Assembly (NCBI GenBank): GCA_937952925.1
Contig: CALFYA010000373.1
Location: forward strand, 1 to 22,812
DNA: 22,812 bases
Reading direction: 5' to 3'
Source: an uncultured Moraxellaceae bacterium
Lineage (GTDB): Bacteria; Pseudomonadota; Gammaproteobacteria; Pseudomonadales; Moraxellaceae
In this document: positions 1-7,332 of the stretch, piece after piece
Position numbering within the stretch: the first letter of the stretch is position 1
Layout: every line of letters begins with the position of its first letter
Program-made: the position numbers and the translations under genes
The notes under the pieces: generated by a model
What the model saw: the letters and a program-made list of their open reading frames with translations, nothing else
Told to the model about the DNA's origin: nothing
Databases searched by the model: none

Positions 1-55
1 AAGCCAAGCCAAGCCAAGCCAAGCCAAGCCAAGCCAAGCCAAGCCAAGCCAAGCC
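1..55. repeat. Pentanucleotide tandem repeat (AAGCC)11 at the contig edge
   Basis: Eleven perfect copies of AAGCC run from the first base. The unit length is not a multiple of three, and all three forward frames read the same stop-free cycle Lys-Pro-Ser-Gln-Ala. The array is in frame with the downstream GTPase, so it is probably coding. Because the window starts inside the array, the true copy number is unknown and is probably larger than eleven. A change of one copy would shift the frame, the classic layout of a phase-variable repeat. Confidence 0.95.
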
Positions 56-765
56 TTGTAATATACTCAAGCCAATCCTGTGACTCTCAAAAAGATCTGG
101 TTGAAACGATCAGAATCGCTGCTGTTGGTTTGTTGAAGGCAGGAAAAAGCACCTTCCTGAGTGCTATTACGCAAGAGCAGGAGCGTTTTAAAAGTGGTGT
201 GATTCGTACCACAATCAAAAACCAAGAATATAGTGATGAATTTTTTAGTTGGATCGACACTCCTGGTATTGATGATACTGAGCAAGAAACAGCCAGTGCA
301 TTTGCAGGGTTAAAAGATGCCGATATTGTTTTGTTTATCCACAATTTAAAGCAGGGCGAACTTGACCTGAGTGAAATGCAATTTATTCAGCAAAGTATTG
401 CCCAATATCCAAAATTTTTATCAAAAATTATTTTTGTTCTGACACACGTTGATGATGTAGGAGATCAAGCAGCCGCTGAAATTCAGCAGGCGATTGAAAA
501 GCAGTGTCTGGATCAATTAAAGCACATAGCAACCCTATTTATCGTCAGTTCACCACGCTACTTAAAAGGCTTTATAGAAAACAAAGAGCTATTAATGCAA
601 CGTAGTAACATTCCTGCTTTACAAAAGTACTTGGTTTCATGTTACCAGTCTCAAAAATTGAGTGAGATGCATTTTGAGATCTTACAGCTAAAGAAGCAGT
701 TAGAGCGAGATCTTAAAACTTTAGAAGACGCACAAAAGGCATTAGAGCTGAAGTTGATTTTCTGA
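1..765 (+). CDS. Dynamin-like/Era-like GTPase, 5' partial
   Basis: The frame is open from base 1, so this is the last 254 residues of a longer protein; a TTG at 130 lies inside the P-loop and cannot be the start. The visible part begins with Lys-Pro-Ser-Gln-Ala repeats, then a GTPase domain: Walker A GLLKAGKS (codons 43-50), a possible switch-I Thr in VIRTT, DTPG (86-89) and a G4-like THVD (148-151). A helical tail rich in Lys, Glu and Leu ends the protein. The motif LKG-x2-ENK-x-LL-x-Q-x-SNI after G4 also occurs in the third GTPase of this cluster, so the two are paralogues. No long dynamin stalk follows; the tail is only about 50 residues. The gene is 42 bases upstream of the next GTPase gene and probably in one operon with it. 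GTP binding is well supported; the cellular role is not known. Confidence 0.85.
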   Translation, partial: KPSQAKPSQAKPSQAKPSLVIYSSQSCDSQKDLVETIRIAAVGLLKAGKSTFLSAITQEQERFKSGVIRTTIKNQEYSDEFFSWIDTPGIDDTEQETASAFAGLKDADIVLFIHNLKQGELDLSEMQFIQQSIAQYPKFLSKIIFVLTHVDDVGDQAAAEIQQAIEKQCLDQLKHIATLFIVSSPRYLKGFIENKELLMQRSNIPALQKYLVSCYQSQKLSEMHFEILQLKKQLERDLKTLEDAQKALELKLIF

Positions 766-807
766 GTCCGATTTTTCAGCATAAACCCACGGTAACAAGG
801 AATGTTT

Positions 808-3132
808 ATGAGTCAAGGGTATGTCTTTCTGGCATTAGTTGTGTGTTTTGTATTGATTGGTGTGTTCGGTTACCTCTGGTATACAAAACTTTGTCAGTTG
901 AATATTTTAGAAGAGCGTATGTCTGCTGAAATAGTCAGATTGAGTAAATGCATACATGAAAGCGTAGGAAAAATCACTGTTTTAGAAAGACAGATGGAGA
1001 ATCTGTCACAAGAAAAAGATAAAGCTCTACAGCAGTATCATTCAACTGACACGCTACTGACCGCCGCCAATCAGGCCAAAATACAGCAAGAAAATTCACA
1101 CAAAATGCAAGTCGATGCACTGCACAGCAGTATTAAGGCACTAGAGGAGAAAATGAACTTAGCAATTGGCAATTACCAAGCCGAGCGGCGGCGAAACTTG
1201 ATCGCTGAGAAAGCATATGTTCAGGAAGCACTGTCCCAGCTCAATACCCTTGAAAAAAATCTAGTAGCTTCTCAGCAAGCCTTCAACAAACCATCAGCAA
1301 GCCTTCAACAAACCATCAGCAAAAGGAACAACATGATGAGTCCGTTCGATTTTTTAAAGCAATCACCGTCTAAGGATTTTTATCAGCGACTAGGTAAGCT
1401 TAACGCAGATTTTGGAGAGGTTGCAGCACAAGCTGAAGCTAAAAATCAGCGCCTGCAACAGCATTTACAAGACTTGGGGAGTCGTGTGGCAAAGACCGTC
1501 CGCAAGCACAATCAAAAAAGCCAAAAGACCATCTTGGCCGAGATGTTAAATGCTCAGATGAGTGCTGCACAAGCCACGGTCAGTCATTTTATCCAGCAGT
1601 CCGATGCTCACCAATACAATACCAAGTTTCGTGATGAGTTTAACGACTCAGTATTGGTGTTTATTTATGGCAAAGTCAAAGCAGGCAAAAGCTCGCTGGG
1701 TAACTTTGTTGGCCAGCATCCTGAGCAAAAACACACACCACAATTTTTTAAATACGACAAAGCAGGTCAGCGTGCCGCACAAGCCAAACTCGAAGAACTG
1801 GCTGAAAGCGGCTTTGAAACCAAAGTCACCGAAGCCACAGATACCATTCAAGGCTTTAAGATTAATGGCCTGACTTGGATTGATACTCCAGGGTTGCATT
1901 CGCTGACAGATGTAAATGGCGATTTGGCTAAACGCTACGTCGAAGCCGCCGACCTGATTTTGTACATTACCAGTTCTGATAGCCCTGCGCGTGCCTCTGA
2001 TACTGCTGAAATCGTGGAGTTGGTCGGTACGAAAAACAAAAAAGTTTGTGTGATTTTAAGCAAATCAGACTGTGTAGAGGAGGATGAGGTTGATGGTGAG
2101 CTGGTACATCTTCGTACAGGAAAATCCGAAAGTAATCGACAACTACAAGAAAATCACGTCAAAGCCGAGTTGTGTAAAGCGCTAGGTGATCAAGCCAAAC
2201 TGATTGATCATATCTATTCCTGTTCGACCTTGCTGGGTTATGAAGGTATTAAAGGCAATGCTGAGGCATGGCAGCAGTCCAATATGGATAAGATTTATCA
2301 GTTGCTGATCCAAGAGGCGATTGTAAATGCCAAAAAACTTAAAGAAAATATTCCTGCACAACGTTTTAACGGTTTGCTCAATGCAGTTGTTGGAGAAACT
2401 AAACACAGTCCAACAGAAGAGTTGCAAAAACTCATTAATGGCTTAAAAGAGCTGGCTGAAAAAGCGAGTGCTGAGCGTGAGAAGCTAAAGAATGCCAGTA
2501 GTGGAGTGTATACCCGTATACGGCCAAAGATTGCCCCATTGGTTCGTGAACATACCGAGAAATTTTTTACTCAATACGGTGCGGATGCGGCCAAAGTTCG
2601 GCAAAATGCAGCACAATTGAATCAAGCCCTTGGAGATGCGATTAAACCGATTGTAGCGTCTGAGTTATCACAAACAGTACGCCAGTCGATTCAGTCATTT
2701 GATGACGCATTGCCGCTAAACTTTCAATTGAGCAAAATGCCAGAATTTAAAGAAAAATTTAAAGAAGTTAAAGTTAAAGAAAATAGTATGGGCGCGGGTG
2801 CAGCAATAGGGGGGCTTATCGGCGGTATTTTGGCTGGAGTCTTTTCAGGTGGTCTTGGTGCACCAGGGGGAGCGGCTTTAGGGGCAACTTTAGGCGGATT
2901 AATAGGTGCTGACGAGCAAAGCGAGACCACCAAAAAAATCAAAGAAGGTGATAACCGCGACGAAGTACGTGAGCAAATTATCCAGCAATATGAGCAAAGT
3001 TTACCCAAGCAAATTAACCAGCAACTGAGTCAAGTGGCTGACGAGTATTTTGGTGTGATCGCAGAGATTGCCAACGAGTTACACCAACATGTCAAAAACT
3101 TTATGGGAGAAGCACATGGCCTCCGCTTCTAA
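808..3132 (+). CDS. Membrane-anchored coiled-coil dynamin-like GTPase (apparent gene fusion)
   Basis: I place the start at ATG 808, six bases after AAGGA (797-801); ATG 802 is too close to that site. The product is 774 residues. An N-terminal transmembrane helix (about residues 5-25) is followed by a Gln/Glu-rich coiled coil to about 160. The GTPase domain has Walker A GKVKAGKS (288-295), DTPG (359-362) and SKSD (418-421). Helices follow, then a glycine-zipper-like hydrophobic stretch (about 661-701) resembling a membrane-insertion segment, and a helical C-terminus. This order (GTPase, helices, membrane paddle, helices) fits bacterial dynamin-like proteins. A 22-bp tandem duplication at 1272-1322 joins the coiled coil to the GTPase; with one copy the two would be separate genes of 168 and 599 residues. 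The gene overlaps the next GTPase gene by 17 bases. Confidence 0.85.
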   Translation: MSQGYVFLALVVCFVLIGVFGYLWYTKLCQLNILEERMSAEIVRLSKCIHESVGKITVLERQMENLSQEKDKALQQYHSTDTLLTAANQAKIQQENSHKMQVDALHSSIKALEEKMNLAIGNYQAERRRNLIAEKAYVQEALSQLNTLEKNLVASQQAFNKPSASLQQTISKRNNMMSPFDFLKQSPSKDFYQRLGKLNADFGEVAAQAEAKNQRLQQHLQDLGSRVAKTVRKHNQKSQKTILAEMLNAQMSAAQATVSHFIQQSDAHQYNTKFRDEFNDSVLVFIYGKVKAGKSSLGNFVGQHPEQKHTPQFFKYDKAGQRAAQAKLEELAESGFETKVTEATDTIQGFKINGLTWIDTPGLHSLTDVNGDLAKRYVEAADLILYITSSDSPARASDTAEIVELVGTKNKKVCVILSKSDCVEEDEVDGELVHLRTGKSESNRQLQENHVKAELCKALGDQAKLIDHIYSCSTLLGYEGIKGNAEAWQQSNMDKIYQLLIQEAIVNAKKLKENIPAQRFNGLLNAVVGETKHSPTEELQKLINGLKELAEKASAEREKLKNASSGVYTRIRPKIAPLVREHTEKFFTQYGADAAKVRQNAAQLNQALGDAIKPIVASELSQTVRQSIQSFDDALPLNFQLSKMPEFKEKFKEVKVKENSMGAGAAIGGLIGGILAGVFSGGLGAPGGAALGATLGGLIGADEQSETTKKIKEGDNRDEVREQIIQQYEQSLPKQINQQLSQVADEYFGVIAEIANELHQHVKNFMGEAHGLRF
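1272..1322 (+). repeat. 22-bp tandem duplication (2.3 copies) inside a GTPase gene
   Basis: Bases 1272-1293 and 1294-1315 are identical 22-mers, and the first seven bases recur at 1316-1322. Twenty-two is not divisible by three, so gain or loss of one unit shifts the frame. With two full copies the upstream coiled-coil frame runs into the GTPase frame. With one copy the upstream frame ends at the TGA now at 1334-1336. Confidence 0.95.
1323..1338 (+). promoter_or_regulatory. Internal ribosome binding site and ATG (probable ancestral GTPase start)
   Basis: AAGGA at 1323-1327 lies five bases before ATG 1333, which is followed directly by a second ATG at 1336. This is as good a translation start as any in the cluster, yet it sits in the middle of the present reading frame. 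It would give a 599-residue GTPase without the membrane-anchored coiled coil. It may still be used, so that both a long and a short product are made. Confidence 0.6.
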
Positions 3133-4639
3133 AATCGATCACGCTGTTTTATTTCAGCAGGTCAAGACCTGTTTAATTGAGCAAGGTGCAGGGCGTATTC
3201 AAGGTGATCAAGCTGCCACTCTTGAACAAACCATTGATCATAAATTGGCTAATTTACAACCCAGTATCATGCTTTACGGCATCTATAACGCGGGTAAGAG
3301 TACGCTGATTAACGCCTTGATGGGGGCAGAGCATGCAGCGGTATCTGACCGACCTGAAACAGCGGCGATACATCGTTATGATTGGCATGGTTATCATATT
3401 TTCGATACGCCAGGCGTTGATGCGCCTGCTGAGCATCAGCAAATTACTGAGGCACATCTGACCAGCGTTGAAGTGGTGCTTTTTGTCATGAGTACCAACG
3501 GTGCTTTTGATGAAAGCAGCATTTATAAGCGATTGGCACAAGTGGTGCTGAATCAAAAGCATTTGATCATCGTACTCAACGACAAAACTGGCACGGATGA
3601 GCAAAATAAGCATGCGATTTTAAACAAGGTCAATGAAAACCTGCTCAAAGCATTGAAGAAAAATGCTGAACTGATGTCTCAAATCCCTGTGGTGTTTTTG
3701 AATGCTAGAACCGCCTTAAAGGGTCGATTGGAGAATAAGAAGCTATTGGTGCAAAAAAGCAATATCACTCAGCTTGAAGCCGTGATTCAGCAAAAAATGG
3801 CGCAAACCAGTAGCTTTGACAGCATCAAAGCACTGGCGCAGGTTTGCTTACCAACGCTGAATCAGATTAGAGCTGTCATTGATCAACAGTTTGAGCAATC
3901 CTCTGAAAAAGCACTACTGGAGCAGTTGAAAAATGCTGAATTGGTGCGCATCAACCTAGAAATGGAAGTAGAGCGGTCAATCGCCAAATTTATGCCAAAG
4001 ATGCAAGACGCTATCCGCGATCTATTGTATGACGGTTCTGAAGAACCCGGACAGTTGCAGCTTGATGTGATGCGTCTGGTTGATCAATACAGTCATCAAG
4101 TACTCAGGCACTATCAGCAATCCATTGCTCGCTATGCTGAGTCAATCGGGGCATATACCCAAACCAATGATATTCAAGTGTTTGGTCTGGCTGATCATGT
4201 TGCCATTGCCAATCGTAAGCAACAAGAGTCGTCATCATCTAAATCATCTAACCCCACAAACTCGCTGATGAGTAGTTTTTTGGCGGGTGCTGTAGATAGC
4301 AAAGCACCTGGCTTGGGAGGTTTTCTAGTCAATGCTTTTGGTGAGTTTTCTAAAAACCGTACAACAGAGTGGGGTGGTTTTTGGAATTTTATCAGCGGCT
4401 CAAATGAAAATATGCTGCGTAGTCACTTGTTGAGCGCCAATCAGCAAGCAGGCCAAATACGTCATCAAACTGAAGTTGGTTTGCACGAGCAGTTAACAGC
4501 ATACGCTGCCCAAATTGCTGATGATCTGGAATGTCCTCTGCGTGATCAGCAGCATGCTCTAGACGAAAAAAGTCAGCAGTTGCTCAAAGAAATGGAAGTT
4601 GTTCAAGTTCTCCAAAATCAACTAAATGGACTGCTTTAA
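3116..4639 (+). CDS. Dynamin-like GTPase, third gene of the cluster
   Basis: ATG 3116 is chosen because GGAG lies six bases upstream, inside the end of the preceding gene; ATG 3089 and 3068 are longer alternatives. The product is 507 residues. The GTPase domain carries Walker A GIYNAGKS (55-62), a conserved Thr in RPETAA, DTPG (97-100) and a G4-like VLNDKT (N155-T158) that departs from the usual N/TKxD. The motif LKG-x2-ENK-x-LL-x-Q-x-SNI after G4 is shared with the first GTPase. The C-terminal half is mostly helical, with a Ser-rich linker and a Gly-rich moderately hydrophobic patch (LMSSFLAGAV... LGGFLVNAFG) that may be a membrane-binding paddle. The 17-base overlap with the preceding gene suggests translational coupling and a shared complex. 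A precise function cannot be assigned. Confidence 0.85.
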   Translation: MASASKIDHAVLFQQVKTCLIEQGAGRIQGDQAATLEQTIDHKLANLQPSIMLYGIYNAGKSTLINALMGAEHAAVSDRPETAAIHRYDWHGYHIFDTPGVDAPAEHQQITEAHLTSVEVVLFVMSTNGAFDESSIYKRLAQVVLNQKHLIIVLNDKTGTDEQNKHAILNKVNENLLKALKKNAELMSQIPVVFLNARTALKGRLENKKLLVQKSNITQLEAVIQQKMAQTSSFDSIKALAQVCLPTLNQIRAVIDQQFEQSSEKALLEQLKNAELVRINLEMEVERSIAKFMPKMQDAIRDLLYDGSEEPGQLQLDVMRLVDQYSHQVLRHYQQSIARYAESIGAYTQTNDIQVFGLADHVAIANRKQQESSSSKSSNPTNSLMSSFLAGAVDSKAPGLGGFLVNAFGEFSKNRTTEWGGFWNFISGSNENMLRSHLLSANQQAGQIRHQTEVGLHEQLTAYAAQIADDLECPLRDQQHALDEKSQQLLKEMEVVQVLQNQLNGLL

Positions 4640-4702
4640 GTATTATCATGTGATAGAAGAACGCCAAGGCGTTGCTCACTTGCTCGGCTAATTGTTGCTG
4701 AC

Positions 4703-4731
4703 AAAAAACCGGCCATCTGGCCGGTTTTTTT
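4703..4731. terminator. Bidirectional rho-independent terminator after the GTPase cluster
   Basis: An A-tract, the stem ACCGGCC/GGCCGGT with an ATCT loop, and a run of seven T residues form a strong intrinsic terminator readable on both strands. A small hairpin (AACGCC-AA-GGCGTT, 4660-4673) precedes it. The rest of 4640-4836 shows no gene. Confidence 0.9.
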
Positions 4732-4836
4732 ACATTCATATACAGGTCAGCAGCAGATTGCTGCACTGTTGATCTAGCGCGTTACAGCAAAAACTTACAA
4801 GCTAAAACCATCTTCAATCGTTAAAGAGTAAGTTCC

Positions 4837-5079
4837 ATGAATACCACCGCACCCAGCATGCAAAGCTTATTTGATCAATTGGGTCTCGACAGCTCACCTG
4901 ATGCGATTGCTGATTTTATTGCCTCACATCGGTTGCCTGAGCAGGTGAGACTCGCCGATGCACCATTTTGGAGTGACAGTCAAAAGGCATTTTTACAAGA
5001 GTGTTTTCGTCTAGATGCCGAGTGGATGCCAATCGTCGATGATCTCAATGCACAGTTACATCAGCAACTGAGCAACTGA
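4837..5079 (+). CDS. DUF2789 family protein
   Basis: This 80-residue protein matches my memory of the DUF2789 family: an N-terminal SLFDQLGL segment, a middle LADAPFWSDSQKAFLQE and a C-terminal acidic helix. The family is common in Pseudomonas and Acinetobacter relatives and has no established function. There is no signal peptide or membrane segment. The final codons (QQLSN, stop) lie inside an octanucleotide repeat. The repeat reads a stop in every frame within three units, so changes in copy number would alter only the last few residues. Confidence 0.85.
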   Translation: MNTTAPSMQSLFDQLGLDSSPDAIADFIASHRLPEQVRLADAPFWSDSQKAFLQECFRLDAEWMPIVDDLNAQLHQQLSN

Positions 5080-5131
5080 GCAACTGAGCAACTGAGCAAC
5101 TGAGCAACTGAGCAACTGAGCAACTGAGCAA
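5063..5131 (+). repeat. Octanucleotide tandem repeat (AGCAACTG)8 plus 5 bases
   Basis: Eight perfect copies of AGCAACTG run from 5063 to 5126 and a partial AGCAA follows. The array starts inside the end of the DUF2789 gene and extends beyond its stop codon. It lies about 90 bases upstream of the putative hemE promoter, so its effect, if any, would be on the transcript between the genes. Confidence 0.95.
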
Positions 5132-5146
5132 AGATTCAAGTTGTGA

Positions 5147-5175
5147 CTGATCCCACGAACTGCGTGTGGGATCAG
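5147..5175. terminator. Perfect 10-bp stem-loop after the octamer repeat
   Basis: CTGATCCCAC pairs with GTGGGATCAG around a nine-base loop. There is no T-tract after it, so it is either a weak or rho-dependent terminator for the DUF2789 gene or an mRNA-end stabiliser. Confidence 0.5.
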
Positions 5176-5218
5176 CCTTGAAAGTAAGCTAAAACCATAT
5201 AAGAGATGGAAGTAGATT

Positions 5219-5227
5219 TGCTATGAT
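5219..5227 (+). promoter_or_regulatory. Extended -10 promoter for hemE
   Basis: TGCTATGAT is a TGn-extended -10 element about 45 bases upstream of the hemE start. No convincing -35 element is visible at 16-18 bases, which fits an extended -10 promoter. Confidence 0.45.
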
Positions 5228-5271
5228 GCCGCCCATTGTTTGGTGTATGACCTATCGGGATGGAGAGCAAC

Positions 5272-6345
5272 GTGGCAGAACTCAAAAATGATCGTTTCTT
5301 ACGTGCATTACTACGCGAACCTGTCGATTGCACACCCGTCTGGATGATGCGCCAAGCGGGTCGTTATTTACCCGAATACAAAGCGACCCGTGCGCAAGCG
5401 GGCGATTTTATGAGTCTGTGCAAAAACGCCGAGTTGGCCTGTGAAGTGACCTTGCAACCCCTGCGTCGTTATGCGCTCGATGCCGCCATTTTGTTTAGTG
5501 ATATTTTGACTGTGCCCGATGCCATGGGCTTGGGATTGTATTTTGAAGCCGGTGAAGGCCCACGCTTTAAGCATACCGTGCGTACCGAAGCCGAAATCGT
5601 GGCACTACCCACGCTGGATCCTGATGTATGTCTGGATTATGTGATGAACGCGGTGCGCACCATCCGCAGTGCACTGGGTGGTCAAGTGCCATTGATTGGC
5701 TTTTCGGGTAGCCCGTGGACACTGGCGACCTATATGGTCGAAGGCGGTAGCTCCCGCGAGTTTCGCCATACCAAAGAAATGCTGTATCGCTCACCTGAGT
5801 TGCTCCATGCCTTGCTCGACAAGCTTGCCATCGCCGTGACTGATTATTTAAATGCGCAAATCCGTGCAGGGGCGCAAGCCGTACAGATTTTTGACAGTTG
5901 GGGTGGTGCGCTGGCGCATCGCGAATATGTCGAGTTTTCATTGCAATATATGCAAAAAATCGTATCTGGCCTGATTCGCGAGCATGATGGTCGTCGCGTA
6001 CCGGTGATCGTGTTTACCAAAGGCGGTGGGCAGTGGCTGGAGGTGATGTCGGGCTGTGGCGCAGATGCGCTCGGTCTGGATTGGACAACGCCGCTGCATG
6101 TGGCGCGTCAAACTGTTGCTGGTCGTGTGTCATTGCAAGGCAACTTAGACCCCAACACCTTATACGGCTCACCGCAGCGGATTCGTGCGGCGGTACAAGC
6201 GATGCTCGCTGATGCCTACGCTGATGGCGTGCCGACCGGTTATGTCGCCAACTTGGGGCACGGAATTACTCAATGGGTTGATCCGGCCAACGCTGGCGTG
6301 TTTGTCGATGCGGTACATGAGCTGAGCATGCCTTACATGCGTTGA
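5272..6345 (+). CDS. hemE: Uroporphyrinogen decarboxylase HemE
   Basis: HemE decarboxylates the four acetate side chains of uroporphyrinogen III to give coproporphyrinogen III in haem synthesis, in the cytoplasm. The N-terminal signature PVWMMRQAGRYLPEY, the second conserved segment GFSGSPWTLATYMVEG, FDSWGG and LQGNLDP are all present and intact. I choose the GTG at 5272 because GGAGA sits six bases before it; the in-frame ATG at 5260 overlaps that binding site. The resulting 357 residues match the usual length of about 355. The gene stands alone between an upstream hairpin and its own terminator. Its higher G+C contrasts with the GTPase block just upstream. Confidence 0.97.
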   Translation: MAELKNDRFLRALLREPVDCTPVWMMRQAGRYLPEYKATRAQAGDFMSLCKNAELACEVTLQPLRRYALDAAILFSDILTVPDAMGLGLYFEAGEGPRFKHTVRTEAEIVALPTLDPDVCLDYVMNAVRTIRSALGGQVPLIGFSGSPWTLATYMVEGGSSREFRHTKEMLYRSPELLHALLDKLAIAVTDYLNAQIRAGAQAVQIFDSWGGALAHREYVEFSLQYMQKIVSGLIREHDGRRVPVIVFTKGGGQWLEVMSGCGADALGLDWTTPLHVARQTVAGRVSLQGNLDPNTLYGSPQRIRAAVQAMLADAYADGVPTGYVANLGHGITQWVDPANAGVFVDAVHELSMPYMR

Positions 6346-6360
6346 TTGACCGCACAAGAT

Positions 6361-6383
6361 GCCCCACGATGGTGGGGCTTTTT
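6361..6383 (+). terminator. Rho-independent terminator of hemE
   Basis: The stem GCCCCAC/GTGGGGC with a GATG loop is followed by five T residues, 15 bases after the hemE stop. The convergent lipoprotein gene ends five bases beyond it. Confidence 0.88.
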
Positions 6384-6387
6384 GATT

Positions 6388-7332
6388 TTAGGGCATCTTT
6401 TGGATGCGCAGGGCTTGGATTTTCCCTGTGCTGTCTGCCTTGCCGTACAATTGTACTCGCGTCGGTTGGCCTAGATGGTTTGGGCTGATGCCTTGCCACA
6501 CTGTTTTGCTGTTGGTGTAAATATGTTGACAACCCAATTGATACTCGCCAGCTGTTTTGGTGGGAATCAACAGGTCTTGCCCCAAAAAATCCCCGACGAG
6601 TACTTGGTGCCAACGGCTGATCTGCTGGATTGGCCATAGGGTGCTGCGGCCACGAGGTGCAAGCACGATTCTCACACAGGGGTTAGCTTGAAGTTGCTCG
6701 GGCGTGAGTCCACTTTGCCACTCGGTTTGAGGGGTCAACAGAAATGCGGTCACTCCTGAAAAGACGACCTGCTCTGAAGTATCGTATCCATCTGGTTTGA
6801 TGACAACCATGCGCTGCTGAGGCTCAACAGCACGCCGAATGCGTCGTGCGATGAGTACACCATCCGTTCGCATACTGCCATCTACAGCGATGTGCTCGCC
6901 GATGTGTAGCCGGTCAGCCACTAATCCATCTTGCCAAACAGTATGCTGATCCCATCTAATATTAACGCCATAGATCAGGATATTCTTTAAATCAGCAACA
7001 TATTCTTCAACAGCACCCACTAATGCTGCACTTGCGGCGTATTGGGCGATATTGTTGGTTTTGTCTGCGGTGTTGAGCCACACTGTTTCGCCGACAACTG
7101 GCGGTGTGCCAAGCAGCGCTTGTGACTGTGTGGTGAGTGCCCAAGTCTGTTGGCCGGCATCTATCGAGGAGCGGGTGAGCGCATCAATCGGCGCAATCAC
7201 GGTGATTCGGCCTTGACGTGCTTGGTCATAGCCAGTCCCACCAGAACCTGGTGCACTTGCCCATTGATCTTGACCGCAACTAACCAGCAAGCTCGAGCTG
7301 AGCGTGAGTAAAAATCTGAGAAAAATAGGCAT
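6388..7332 (-). CDS. DUF5666-type lipoprotein
   Basis: The 314-residue product starts with a short signal sequence and the lipobox LVSC (Cys19), so it is a predicted lipoprotein. After a Gly/Ser-rich linker come repeated beta-rich units with the pattern hydrophobic-GxxVxVDG...DGxLIARRI, typical of DUF5666 domains. Function is unknown; the family is periplasmic or outer-membrane associated. Its ATG overlaps the TAA of the upstream DUF6502 gene (TAATG), so the two are translationally coupled and probably act together. The assignment to DUF5666 is from pattern memory. Confidence 0.8.
   Translation of the reverse strand: MPIFLRFLLTLSSSLLVSCGQDQWASAPGSGGTGYDQARQGRITVIAPIDALTRSSIDAGQQTWALTTQSQALLGTPPVVGETVWLNTADKTNNIAQYAASAALVGAVEEYVADLKNILIYGVNIRWDQHTVWQDGLVADRLHIGEHIAVDGSMRTDGVLIARRIRRAVEPQQRMVVIKPDGYDTSEQVVFSGVTAFLLTPQTEWQSGLTPEQLQANPCVRIVLAPRGRSTLWPIQQISRWHQVLVGDFLGQDLLIPTKTAGEYQLGCQHIYTNSKTVWQGISPNHLGQPTRVQLYGKADSTGKIQALRIQKMP

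Noticed and set aside
1..55. Repeat array as part of a CRISPR
   Set aside because: The five-base units are contiguous with no spacers.
130..765. First GTPase starting at TTG 130
   Set aside because: That start would cut off the first residues of the Walker A motif; the frame is open to the window edge.
5063..5131. Octamer array as a phase switch for the DUF2789 protein
   Set aside because: Every frame of the repeat meets a stop within three units, so copy changes affect only the last few residues.
5567..5941. Minus-strand ORF inside hemE
   Set aside because: It is a shadow of hemE with no ribosome binding site and no recognisable domain.
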